A DNA stretch of 64,000 nt from assembly GCA_021772095.1 (NCBI GenBank), contig JADYXR010000128.1, positions 1-64,000 on the forward strand, given 5' to 3'. A program made the translations under genes and the position numbers. Under the pieces are notes generated by a model. It saw only the letters and a list, made by a program, of their open reading frames with translations. It was not told where the DNA came from and did no database searches. Origin of the DNA: Candidatus Obscuribacter sp. (GTDB lineage Bacteria > Cyanobacteriota > Vampirovibrionia > Obscuribacterales > Obscuribacteraceae). Below, piece after piece: positions 26,594 through 34,675 of the stretch (within the stretch, counting starts at the first letter, position 1; each line of letters opens with the position of its first letter).

Positions 26594-28858
26594 GTGAGCG
26601 ACTTAATAGTTAGCCGTCAGTCTGACGCGAAAAAAACTAATGAGCCCCAGTCGGGAACGGCTCTTCTAGCCGATTGGAATGAACTGCACAAAAAGGCAGT
26701 CAAAGCCTCCGACGATGACATTACCAAACTTACCAAGTCTCTAAACGCAAGCTGGACAGACGTTTCCACATTAGCCAAAATTGCTTGCCTCAACACTCAA
26801 AGTGAATCGAAATCGACACTCGAACAGTTATCCAATTTAGGCCCAGTCAAAATTGATGCAGCCACCAAGATGGCGTACAGAACCGGCGCCATGAGCGTTG
26901 AAGCCATCGTTACTAAAGTTGGCAGTGTTGGTGCAGACTTGCTCTCCTGGTTTTTCGGAAACGGTTCCGAAGCAAAGGGTTCTGATGCAAAATCAGAAAT
27001 CGCGTCTACAGGAAAACCAGAAAAAGCGTCTCTGGCAAAACCAGATATCGCTTCTGCTGCAGGTACAAAAACAGACAGCACCAAGGGCGATGCAACGGCC
27101 ACAGGCTTTCTTCCGGATGCGATCTTCAAAACCGATGGCATCATATTCGGTACCATTGAAAATATGACCGGACTATCTCTTTGCGGTATTGGTTCAAAGA
27201 AACCAGAGTCCCAGGTTGCTTCGAAACCAGAGGAACCGGCAGAAGCACCGGTCAAAACAGCAGCAGCAGAAGCAGAAGCAGAAACAGCAGCAGCCGTCAC
27301 AAGTTCTGACAAACCGATCGTGACGCCCGAGATAAAGACTGAAGACGGAAAAATTCTTTATTCGAGTCCCGACAAAAGTATTCATTTGCAGCGAAATCCC
27401 GATGGCAGCATCCTCACATCCGTTGAGAATAAACTCACCGGAGTGGTTGGTGAATTATTCGCTGACATAAAAGGCTCACGAGTTTACAAAGAAGGTGAGC
27501 GCGAGATTTATAAATTCCTCGGCGGCAACCGGTTTACAGCAGGCGAATTCATTTCGGATGGATTGTCAATTTCGCAAGTTCGCGACGGCAAAAAAATCAT
27601 GGTGGCATCCAAGGATCTCGTTACCGAACATTCTGAAAACATGATTTTCGTTTCTGACAGCTCAGCAAAAACTCTCCAGGAAGCGCTAGCCAACTACAAA
27701 AAAGCACATCCTGCAGAGAAGCCATCCAACGACACGATGATGCTATGGTTTCAAAATGGTGGCGCGCTAATTCATCCTTCGCTGGAGCGCGTTCTCGAAT
27801 TCAAGCGCACCAATGACGGTATGGAATTGAATTACGATCTGGGCAACGGCATGATGATGCGCCGTTCTCCGAAAGGAAAAATCTACATAATCGACGCGGA
27901 TCAATCGGTTAAAGAACTTTCCGACGAGCAGAAAAAACAGTTAATCGCTGGACTCGGCGCCAAGGCCGAAGTGGTGCGAAAATTGATCGCCTCGATGGAA
28001 ACAGGCATGCCAATCGTGCTCCCGGACGGACAAAAGATCAGCCTCGAAGACAATCAAACCACAATCAAAAGTGTGACACCAAACTCACCGACAACCGACG
28101 GCACACCAAGAAAGCCGACGGAAGTGCTGATGAAAGCCGACGGTTGGAAAATGACGTCGCCGGAATTAACTTCGTCATTTGTTGCAAAAACCGGTCAGCT
28201 AACAACAGAATCGGAAGGCAAACCCGTCACCATCAACGTGAAAAGCGAACAGCTGGACATGGTTACAGAAGACTTCGTTCGCAAAGACGGTGATGTAACT
28301 TTCGTTGGCACCAACGTAAAAATCGCAGCAGATGGCGCGGTCGATCTGCCCGATGGCACCAAAATAAATGCCGGCAACGATGTTCGTTTCGCTGATGGTT
28401 CCACTCTCTACCGTGATGGAACCCTGGTTTCGAAAGATGGAGTGGCAGTCACACTGCCATCACTTCCGCATAAACCTAATCTCGACGCTTTCGTTTCACA
28501 AGCGATTGCTATGGCGACGGCCGCTGCCGCGCGAGTGCAAAGTGGCTCATGCAGCCCTTCCGACTTCGCTCTGATCGAAGCAAATATGTCAGTCGTTCAG
28601 AATTTTATCAACATGTTTTCAATTGCCGGAAATTTGTCAATGGCAAACGGACTCTACCGGTCCTGGTCAATACTGAAGGAAACCTACGGTAAAGCACAAA
28701 GCGAAACCAGCCAGCAAGATGCCGCTGAAAAAACTCGCGAGGAAGAGATTCGTTCCTTTCTCAAAAAACTTGCTCTGGAAAACAGTCAGTCGTCGCCGAG
28801 ATTCGAGAAAGCCGACACTCATTTCGCGCCGACAATGATCCAGGCGTCGATAGTTTAG
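26594..28858 (+). CDS. Large soluble protein of unknown function
   Basis: 754 residues from a GTG start with no strong binding site. The N-terminal 150 residues are helical. The next 100 are low complexity (repeated Ser/Lys/Pro 'KPEKASLAKPDIAS' types, then an Ala/Glu run). From about 255 onward there is a beta-rich region with 'LYSSPDKSIHLQRNPDGSIL', 'KIYIIDADQSVKEL', 'GMPIVLPDGQKISLED' and 'GAVDLPDGTKINAGNDVRF'. These look like repeated 'xLPDGxxI' beta-hairpins. The C-terminal 110 residues are helical. There is no signal peptide. I recognise no family; the hairpins suggest a repetitive beta-sheet scaffold. Confidence 0.7.
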   Translation: MSDLIVSRQSDAKKTNEPQSGTALLADWNELHKKAVKASDDDITKLTKSLNASWTDVSTLAKIACLNTQSESKSTLEQLSNLGPVKIDAATKMAYRTGAMSVEAIVTKVGSVGADLLSWFFGNGSEAKGSDAKSEIASTGKPEKASLAKPDIASAAGTKTDSTKGDATATGFLPDAIFKTDGIIFGTIENMTGLSLCGIGSKKPESQVASKPEEPAEAPVKTAAAEAEAETAAAVTSSDKPIVTPEIKTEDGKILYSSPDKSIHLQRNPDGSILTSVENKLTGVVGELFADIKGSRVYKEGEREIYKFLGGNRFTAGEFISDGLSISQVRDGKKIMVASKDLVTEHSENMIFVSDSSAKTLQEALANYKKAHPAEKPSNDTMMLWFQNGGALIHPSLERVLEFKRTNDGMELNYDLGNGMMMRRSPKGKIYIIDADQSVKELSDEQKKQLIAGLGAKAEVVRKLIASMETGMPIVLPDGQKISLEDNQTTIKSVTPNSPTTDGTPRKPTEVLMKADGWKMTSPELTSSFVAKTGQLTTESEGKPVTINVKSEQLDMVTEDFVRKDGDVTFVGTNVKIAADGAVDLPDGTKINAGNDVRFADGSTLYRDGTLVSKDGVAVTLPSLPHKPNLDAFVSQAIAMATAAAARVQSGSCSPSDFALIEANMSVVQNFINMFSIAGNLSMANGLYRSWSILKETYGKAQSETSQQDAAEKTREEEIRSFLKKLALENSQSSPRFEKADTHFAPTMIQASIV

Positions 28859-28859
28859 T

Positions 28860-28935
28860 CAGTCAGTTCTACAAAATAGTTGGTCAGATAATTGGTCAGA
28901 TCCACAAAACGTTTAGTCAGATTTTCTCGATCAGA
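28860..28935. repeat. Degenerate GGTCAGAT repeats after the 754-residue gene
   Basis: AGTCAGTCAGTT, TTGGTCAGATAA, TTGGTCAGATCCACAAA and TTAGTCAGATTTT follow the stop codon. The word GGTCAGATCCACAA is shared with the array at 18313-18492. The remaining gap to 29136 holds a TACTAG...CTAGTA inverted repeat near 29009-29028 and no gene. Confidence 0.5.
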
Positions 28936-29135
28936 GAACGTGATCTGAAATGTAACGGGAATTGATGACCAAGATTGATAGGCCCACGTACTGTTAGTGG
29001 TACATACTTACTAGCTAACTAACTAGTAGCATTGCTTTCGAACCTTGCTCAGTATTGGTTCTAAGTCTCGAACCTGATTTTTGTTCTCCTGGAAACCCAC
29101 AAAATTGGCTTAGTGTAAGGAATCGCCAAGAGTCC

Positions 29136-30725
29136 ATGTTCAGATCAAACCAACATAAAGAGCGGTCTTCCAATCGATCTCAGAATAATTCGTCACTAAA
29201 ACTGCCCCAGCTGTGGGTGGTGCCGACGATCGACAATATCGCGTCGATGTTGACTATGGCGAAGAAAGACCCGGGTCGCGTGATTGAGCAATATTGGTCG
29301 GTTGAAGGTCAAGACCGGCTGTTGAATTTGCGCTGTACGGCTGATGAAAATGGAGATCCGGTTTGGGCTCTATCATCCAGCACCCTGATGGATACTCATA
29401 CTTTGTGGGAACACCGAACTGTTGATACAGGTTTGATCCACAGCCTGATTACTTCTGAGAGCACCGGAGACATCACGTCCTCCCCGTCATCCTCGTCACT
29501 GACCGGTGGCGCATCGATCACTTTAGGCGTGGGCACCGGAGAGGCAGAACCAGTCAAGCCTCGGACGAAAACCTTTAGCCGCAAAGACGAAGAAGACAGC
29601 GAAGTCGAGGCGGTTCTTCAGGGCGATATCAACAAAGTCCATATCCCAACCGTTCTGCAGTCGATCCAGATGGGTCAGATGACGGGCAGGCTGACTGTCC
29701 GAAGCGAAGGCAGGGGCGTCGACGTTTACTTCGACGAGGGCGAGCCGATCCACGCTTCTGACGGCGTGGACAACGGACAGGAAGTCATCCTGGACATGAT
29801 TTCACTGAGGGTAGGAAAGTTTCGTTTCCTGCCCGACGAACGCACCATGGAGCGCACGATCAATCGCAGACTTGATGGTCTGATAATGGAAGCCGTCACT
29901 CTTGTCGATCAAACTACTTTTTTGGAACAGCAGCAGGGGCTCAATGGTGAAGCCTACCTGATTGCCCGAAATCCGAATATGACAGAAGAAGAGTTCGATA
30001 CGGTGATCGCCCATGGCGCGCCAGTCGATGGGGTTCTGCAGAAGAAAATTTATCGTGAAATCGGTGACTACAAAACCCTGCTTGACGTGCTGAGAAGCTT
30101 ACCGGTCAAGCGTTCCGAGTGGGTGCCCATCATCTTCAATCTGGTCACATTAAACCTGATCAGTATTTCTGACAAACAGCCGCAAGCCAGGCGGCAGACT
30201 GTTTTACTCGACGCGCAGGTCGACATCAAAACGCTGGAGCAGGTTCTAGCCCCGTGTAAACGAGTTGAAACCGGTATTCTGACCTACCCCGCCTTTCAAT
30301 ACTTCGTCGCCCAGGAGTGCTTCCGATACGAGCTCTGCGGAATGCCGCTGTCTGTCGTGGTCTTCACGTTAAAACGCGCCACAGATGGCGCCTCTCCGGA
30401 ACTGCTGGCAGTCAAGGAGATCATGCAAATCATTAACAACATCAAGCGACCAATTGACATGCTCGGACACTTCCAGATGTTCGATTATGGCTGCGTTTTG
30501 CCAAACACCGGAACCCGTTCAGCAGCAGTGTTTGCGCAGAAAGTCCAGGAGTCTGTGGCACAGGTCGCAGCCACGCACAACCTTGTCATGTGCTTCGGTA
30601 TTGCCGGAATTCCAGAAAACTGCAAATCAATGGGACAACTGCTCTCAGCAGCCAGTGAGGCGAAGAAGTATGCGGAGTCATCGGCGTCGCCCGTGATACT
30701 CTATCAAAATATGCAAGGTGCATAG
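29136..30725 (+). CDS. PATAN (DUF4388) protein with degenerate GGDEF-like C-terminal domain
   Basis: About 529 residues from ATG; the frame is open to a TTG at 29055. The PATAN/DUF4388 domain lies at about 160-265 ('IPTVLQSIQMGQMTGRLTVR', 'VYFDEGEPIHASDG', 'GKFRFLPDERTMERTINR'). Residues about 378-525 follow the layout of a nucleotide-cyclase/GGDEF fold ('FRYELCGMPLSVVVFTLKR', 'CVLPNTGTRSAAVFAQK', 'MCFGIAGIPENCKSMGQL'). The GGDEF signature is absent, replaced by 'FQMFDYG', so it should be catalytically dead. It is followed by an MglA-like GTPase gene, suggesting a polarity or motility regulatory pair. Confidence 0.8.
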   Translation: MFRSNQHKERSSNRSQNNSSLKLPQLWVVPTIDNIASMLTMAKKDPGRVIEQYWSVEGQDRLLNLRCTADENGDPVWALSSSTLMDTHTLWEHRTVDTGLIHSLITSESTGDITSSPSSSSLTGGASITLGVGTGEAEPVKPRTKTFSRKDEEDSEVEAVLQGDINKVHIPTVLQSIQMGQMTGRLTVRSEGRGVDVYFDEGEPIHASDGVDNGQEVILDMISLRVGKFRFLPDERTMERTINRRLDGLIMEAVTLVDQTTFLEQQQGLNGEAYLIARNPNMTEEEFDTVIAHGAPVDGVLQKKIYREIGDYKTLLDVLRSLPVKRSEWVPIIFNLVTLNLISISDKQPQARRQTVLLDAQVDIKTLEQVLAPCKRVETGILTYPAFQYFVAQECFRYELCGMPLSVVVFTLKRATDGASPELLAVKEIMQIINNIKRPIDMLGHFQMFDYGCVLPNTGTRSAAVFAQKVQESVAQVAATHNLVMCFGIAGIPENCKSMGQLLSAASEAKKYAESSASPVILYQNMQGA

Positions 30726-30820
30726 CTCGCGAAACTTGGTATCAAATCTGCGCCGGAATTGATCAGCTGGCTCTCAGAGAGTGTTTAATATATAAGTCGA
30801 CGATCCTGAAGCTAATTGAC

Positions 30821-31414
30821 ATGCCCCTTATCCACTACGAAAAAAGAGAAATCACTTACAAGCTCGTTTACTACGGCACCGGCCTTGGTGGCAAAACGAC
30901 CAACTTGAAGTATATTCACGCGCAAATCAATCCGACTTGCCGCGGGGAATTGGTTTCTCTTGCCACAGAAACCGAACGTACGCTTTTCTTTGATTTCATG
31001 CCGATCGAGCTCGACCTGGTCGCCGGTTTTAAACTTCGCATTGCAATCTACACCGTTCCTGGTCAGGAAGAATATGACCGCAGCCGCAAACAAATTCTGC
31101 GCGGATCCGACGGTATTGTTTTCGTCGCAGACTCAAGCCGCATGCGGACTGAAGCGAACGAAGAGTCGTTAAAGAACATGAAAGAGAACTTGAAATACAA
31201 CAAGCTCATACTCGAAGAAATTCCTTGGGTCTTGCAATATAACAAGCGCGACCTTGCCGATGCGATGCCGGTCGAAAGAATGGACAGATCGTTAAATCCT
31301 TTGGCCGTACCTGCATTCGAGGCGATTGCCATCGAGGGTTATGGCGTGTTTGCAACTCTGAAAGCAATCACCAGATTGATGGTTAATAAAACCAAAGCGG
31401 CCAATAAGCAATAA
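30821..31414 (+). CDS. MglA-like small Ras-type GTPase
   Basis: 197 residues. The G1 loop is GTGLGGKTT (19-27), Thr-rich as in MglA. G3 is TVPGQ (79-83), and G4 is NKRD (142-145). 'ILRGSDGIVFVADSS' is the typical MglA stretch. These GTPases set cell polarity and switch gliding or pilus motility in Myxococcus, and related forms are common in Cyanobacteria and Deinococcota. It lies 95 bases after the PATAN gene. No MglB (Roadblock) gene is adjacent, so its activating partner is elsewhere or is the PATAN protein. Confidence 0.92.
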   Translation: MPLIHYEKREITYKLVYYGTGLGGKTTNLKYIHAQINPTCRGELVSLATETERTLFFDFMPIELDLVAGFKLRIAIYTVPGQEEYDRSRKQILRGSDGIVFVADSSRMRTEANEESLKNMKENLKYNKLILEEIPWVLQYNKRDLADAMPVERMDRSLNPLAVPAFEAIAIEGYGVFATLKAITRLMVNKTKAANKQ

Positions 31415-31444
31415 CACCGCCTGTGGTGCCTTTCTGACTAACGC

Positions 31445-32020
31445 TTATTCGATGCCGTACTTGGCCAGGATTTTTTCCCAATGCCCTTGTGACTTGAGAA
31501 TAAGTTCTGCGATTTCTCTAACTGCACCCCGACCGCCACGACTCGGAGCGACGAAGTGAGCGCGCTCCTTCAGTTCTGGCCGAGCGTCTTGAACCGCGCA
31601 ACCCAGGCCGCTTCGCATCATCAATGGCAAGTCGGTGAAATCATCTCCAACGAATGCTGCCTGGTCAGCAGTGATACCTTCTTTGGCAAGAATTTCGTCA
31701 AACAGCGCCATCTTTTCCAGATGCCCTTGATATACATAGGTGAAGTTCAAAATTCGCGCGCGCTCTTCGGTAGCGAAGGAGACTCTGCCGCTGATGACGC
31801 CGGTTTTGATGCCTGCGTTGTGGAGCATATGCAAACCCAGACCATCGTGCGAGTTGAATGATTTGAACTCCATCGCTTTGTCTTCATGGTCTTTGACGTA
31901 GTACAAACGACCGTCCGTGAGAACGCCGTCGACGTCCATCAACAGCACTTTGATCTTCGATGCACGCTTCAAAACTTCTTCAGAAACAGCCAAACCTTTC
32001 GTTTCTACCATGTTAACCAT
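31445..32020 (-). CDS. kdsC: KdsC-like HAD phosphatase
   Basis: About 191 residues from ATG, with GAGG four bases upstream; the frame is open to 32131. HAD motif I is LLMDVDGVLTDGRLYY and motif II is 'TGVISGR'. 'VAFVGDDFTDLPLM' supplies motif IV, here read 'AAFVGDDFTDLPLMMRSGLG'. The length and the capless form fit 3-deoxy-D-manno-octulosonate 8-phosphate phosphatase, needed for Kdo and so for lipopolysaccharide. No kdsA/kdsB/kdsD gene is adjacent. Related capless HAD enzymes act on other sugar phosphates, so the substrate is inferred. It converges with the MglA-like gene. Confidence 0.82.
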   Translation of the reverse strand: MVNMVETKGLAVSEEVLKRASKIKVLLMDVDGVLTDGRLYYVKDHEDKAMEFKSFNSHDGLGLHMLHNAGIKTGVISGRVSFATEERARILNFTYVYQGHLEKMALFDEILAKEGITADQAAFVGDDFTDLPLMMRSGLGCAVQDARPELKERAHFVAPSRGGRGAVREIAELILKSQGHWEKILAKYGIE

Positions 32021-32314
32021 CGGTCCTCGCTCAGTTATTGCACAGCTATTCAAACGCATCCCGACCGGGATTGCAGTAACGTCGAACCTCTTCGAGACCG
32101 GATTCGCGCCAGTCTTTGATCGATTCGCCATACAGTCTACAAGTTTCTGCCTCAGACTATCTTAAAACATGCGGTACTCAAGAGCCTTTCCCTCCCAAAT
32201 TTCGCTATAGTTCGACAGGACGCGGCGCTTGTCATTGAAAGAAATGTATACGACCGCTTCCGTACTAGCCTGTGATTGCGACGCAGGTCATCGACACTCT
32301 TAAGCGCACAGAGA

Positions 32315-34594
32315 ATGGACAACCAACAAACGAGCCGCACCTACAAAGTCGTAGACATGCAGGCTGTGAATCACAAGTCGCCGCTGGATGCTGTAAAAAC
32401 ATTCACGTTCGACAAACCTACCAAAGTCGAAAATTGTGACATTCTGATTGTCGGCGGTGGTTTAGGCGGCGTGGCTGCGGCACTCCACTCGGTGCTTCCA
32501 ACTAAGCCGGCAGATGAGGTTTTGAAAAACTCGTCCGGTCGTCATAAGATGAAAGTTTTTCTGACAGAAGAAACCGATTGGCTTGGTGGTCAGGTGACCA
32601 GTCAGGGTGTGTCAGCACTCGACGAAAACTGGCTTGTAGAGTCATCCGGCGCAGCGAGTGAATACCAGCGTTTTCGCAGTTTGATCCGTCGGCACTATAT
32701 TCGGAAGTTCAAACTAAACTCTGCAGTCGGCAATTTGCAATATTTCGATCCGGGCAAATGTTGGGTCAGCAGGCTGGCTTTCGAGCCCAAAGTGGCAATC
32801 GAACAAATCGATCACATGCTCACTCCCGCGTTAGAAGCAGGAACTTTGAGCGTGTTTTACAGATATAAAACAGTCGCTGTTGAAACCAAAGTCGCAGGCG
32901 GTAAGAAGCGCATAACATCAGTTACCATGGTGAATCTCAATAACGGCGAAGTAACTGAATTTCGTCCGGAAATTTGTATCGATGCCACCGAACTTGGTGA
33001 CCTCCTTCCACTGGCAGAGCTTCCTTATTCGTCCGGTGCTGAAGCTCAATCCGAGACTGGCGAAGATCATGCGCCGGCGGTTGCGGAACCTGATACCGTG
33101 CAGGATATCGTCTATCCATTCGTGATTACCAAACACGTTGCACCCCCAAACGGCGACGCAGAAAATCCGGCGAGTTCGCTCAAAACTCATACAAGCGAGG
33201 TTCCATCCGAATACGACGAGTTCAAGTCGGCTGGAAAATTTTCACTTCTCGGTTACAAGCTCTACTCGAATGCGGTCAAAACCAAAGAAGACGGCACAGA
33301 GCAAGAGCTTCTTCCCTTCTGGACATATCGCCGTTTAATCGCCTCAGAAAATTTCAATGACTCGCGATTAGCAAATGATTTATCCATGATCAATTGGGAA
33401 GCGAATGATTTTCGCGGAGAAAATATTATCGATGTCGATCCTGAGACGCAGGCGAAACGTTTAGCCAGAGCCAAAAGCCAGAGCCTCGGTTTTCTGCATT
33501 GGTTGAGAACGGAAGCTCCGCGAGATGATGGAGCCGGAGTCGGTTATCCGGAATATCGAATCAAACCAGATGTTCTCGGCACTAAAGACGGTATGTCGAA
33601 GTATCCCTATATTCGCGAGTCTCGACGCATCAAGGCCGAGACTGTTGTCACCGAGAAACACATCGGCAAGTCATACAACCCTGGTGCCCGCGCACATTTA
33701 TTTGCAGACTCAGTCGGCATCGGACAATACCCGATCGACATTCACGGCAAACAAATTGCCGGCGCCGCTCAGGGAACGAAACCGTTTCAAATCCCCCTGG
33801 GCTCTTTGATTCCGAAGGATTGCGAAAACTTACTCGCCGCCTGCAAGAACATTGGTGTCACCCATATCTCCAACGGCGCCTATCGACTGCATCCGATCGA
33901 GTGGGCAATCGGCACCGCATGCGGTGCGCTTTCCAGGCTCGCTTTAGATAAGAAACGTCCACTGAAGAAATTTTTCGACGACAAGGCTCTCACCTTCGCA
34001 CTCCAAAAATTCCTTATAGAATCAGGCTCTCCGCTTTATTGGTTCGACGACATTCCTACCTGGCACGAACAGTTTCTCGAAATCCAATTGCTCGCGATTG
34101 CCGGTTTAATGCCCGGCTCAAACGAACATTTGAGCTTCGTCCCCGACACGCCACTGACACGGCGCGAAGTCGGCGCCTTCATTAAGGCAGTGTTTCCAAC
34201 AACTAGATATTCCAAGGTATCGCTTACAGATGTTACGCCTGAAGACACAGGTTTGGAAGGCCTCGCCCTCTGCGCATCGAAAGGCATCTTCGAAATCAGC
34301 GAGCACGGTCATGTGCGACCAGACGATTACCTGACCATTAGTGAACTGTCAAAGATGGCTAAGAATCCACTTCTTCGCCTACCTAACCATCGCAACGTCT
34401 TCATCGAAGTTCTATCGCCTGAACGTGTGGAATCAGCACCTCAGGAGTCCGTCACCAAAAGCGAATTCGCTCTCTGGTTCGCTCTAATGATCGACTACAA
34501 GAAACTGTGGCAGGGACTCGACGTCAGCTACGTCATCGAAGAACACTGCGCGCAAACAAAGAAGATAAAAGAGATGCCGGTTTCGGCAACTTAG
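32315..34594 (+). CDS. FAD-dependent oxidoreductase with SLH-like C-terminal region
   Basis: 759 residues from ATG; an upstream TTG at 32276 is possible. The dinucleotide-binding motif GGGLGGVAAA lies near residue 48 of this form, and 'TEETDWLGGQVTSQGV' is typical of the FAD_oxidored family (PF12831). 'CIDATELGDLLPLA' and 'FQIPLGSLIPKDCENLLAACKNIG' continue that family. From about 620 the sequence reads 'LTRREVGAFIKAVFP...VSLTDVTPEDTGLEGLALCASKGIF', then 'HGHVRPDDYLTISEL'. This is the shape of S-layer homology repeats. Without a visible signal peptide this SLH-like tail is unexpected. Substrate unknown. Confidence 0.85.
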   Translation: MDNQQTSRTYKVVDMQAVNHKSPLDAVKTFTFDKPTKVENCDILIVGGGLGGVAAALHSVLPTKPADEVLKNSSGRHKMKVFLTEETDWLGGQVTSQGVSALDENWLVESSGAASEYQRFRSLIRRHYIRKFKLNSAVGNLQYFDPGKCWVSRLAFEPKVAIEQIDHMLTPALEAGTLSVFYRYKTVAVETKVAGGKKRITSVTMVNLNNGEVTEFRPEICIDATELGDLLPLAELPYSSGAEAQSETGEDHAPAVAEPDTVQDIVYPFVITKHVAPPNGDAENPASSLKTHTSEVPSEYDEFKSAGKFSLLGYKLYSNAVKTKEDGTEQELLPFWTYRRLIASENFNDSRLANDLSMINWEANDFRGENIIDVDPETQAKRLARAKSQSLGFLHWLRTEAPRDDGAGVGYPEYRIKPDVLGTKDGMSKYPYIRESRRIKAETVVTEKHIGKSYNPGARAHLFADSVGIGQYPIDIHGKQIAGAAQGTKPFQIPLGSLIPKDCENLLAACKNIGVTHISNGAYRLHPIEWAIGTACGALSRLALDKKRPLKKFFDDKALTFALQKFLIESGSPLYWFDDIPTWHEQFLEIQLLAIAGLMPGSNEHLSFVPDTPLTRREVGAFIKAVFPTTRYSKVSLTDVTPEDTGLEGLALCASKGIFEISEHGHVRPDDYLTISELSKMAKNPLLRLPNHRNVFIEVLSPERVESAPQESVTKSEFALWFALMIDYKKLWQGLDVSYVIEEHCAQTKKIKEMPVSAT

Positions 34595-34620
34595 TTTAGT
34601 TCGACCAGCCTCTATTTATG

Positions 34621-34642
34621 CGTGTCCCTTAAACGGGACACG
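34621..34642. terminator. Hairpin between convergent genes, possible terminator
   Basis: CGTGTCCC (34621-34628) and GGGACACG (34635-34642) pair perfectly over 8 bp around TTAAAC. It lies midway between the stops of two convergent genes. The following sequence is only weakly T-rich in either direction, so termination is plausible, not certain. Confidence 0.45.
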
Positions 34643-34675
34643 GTTTGCAGAGCTTAGATTGAAACGAGACTTCGT

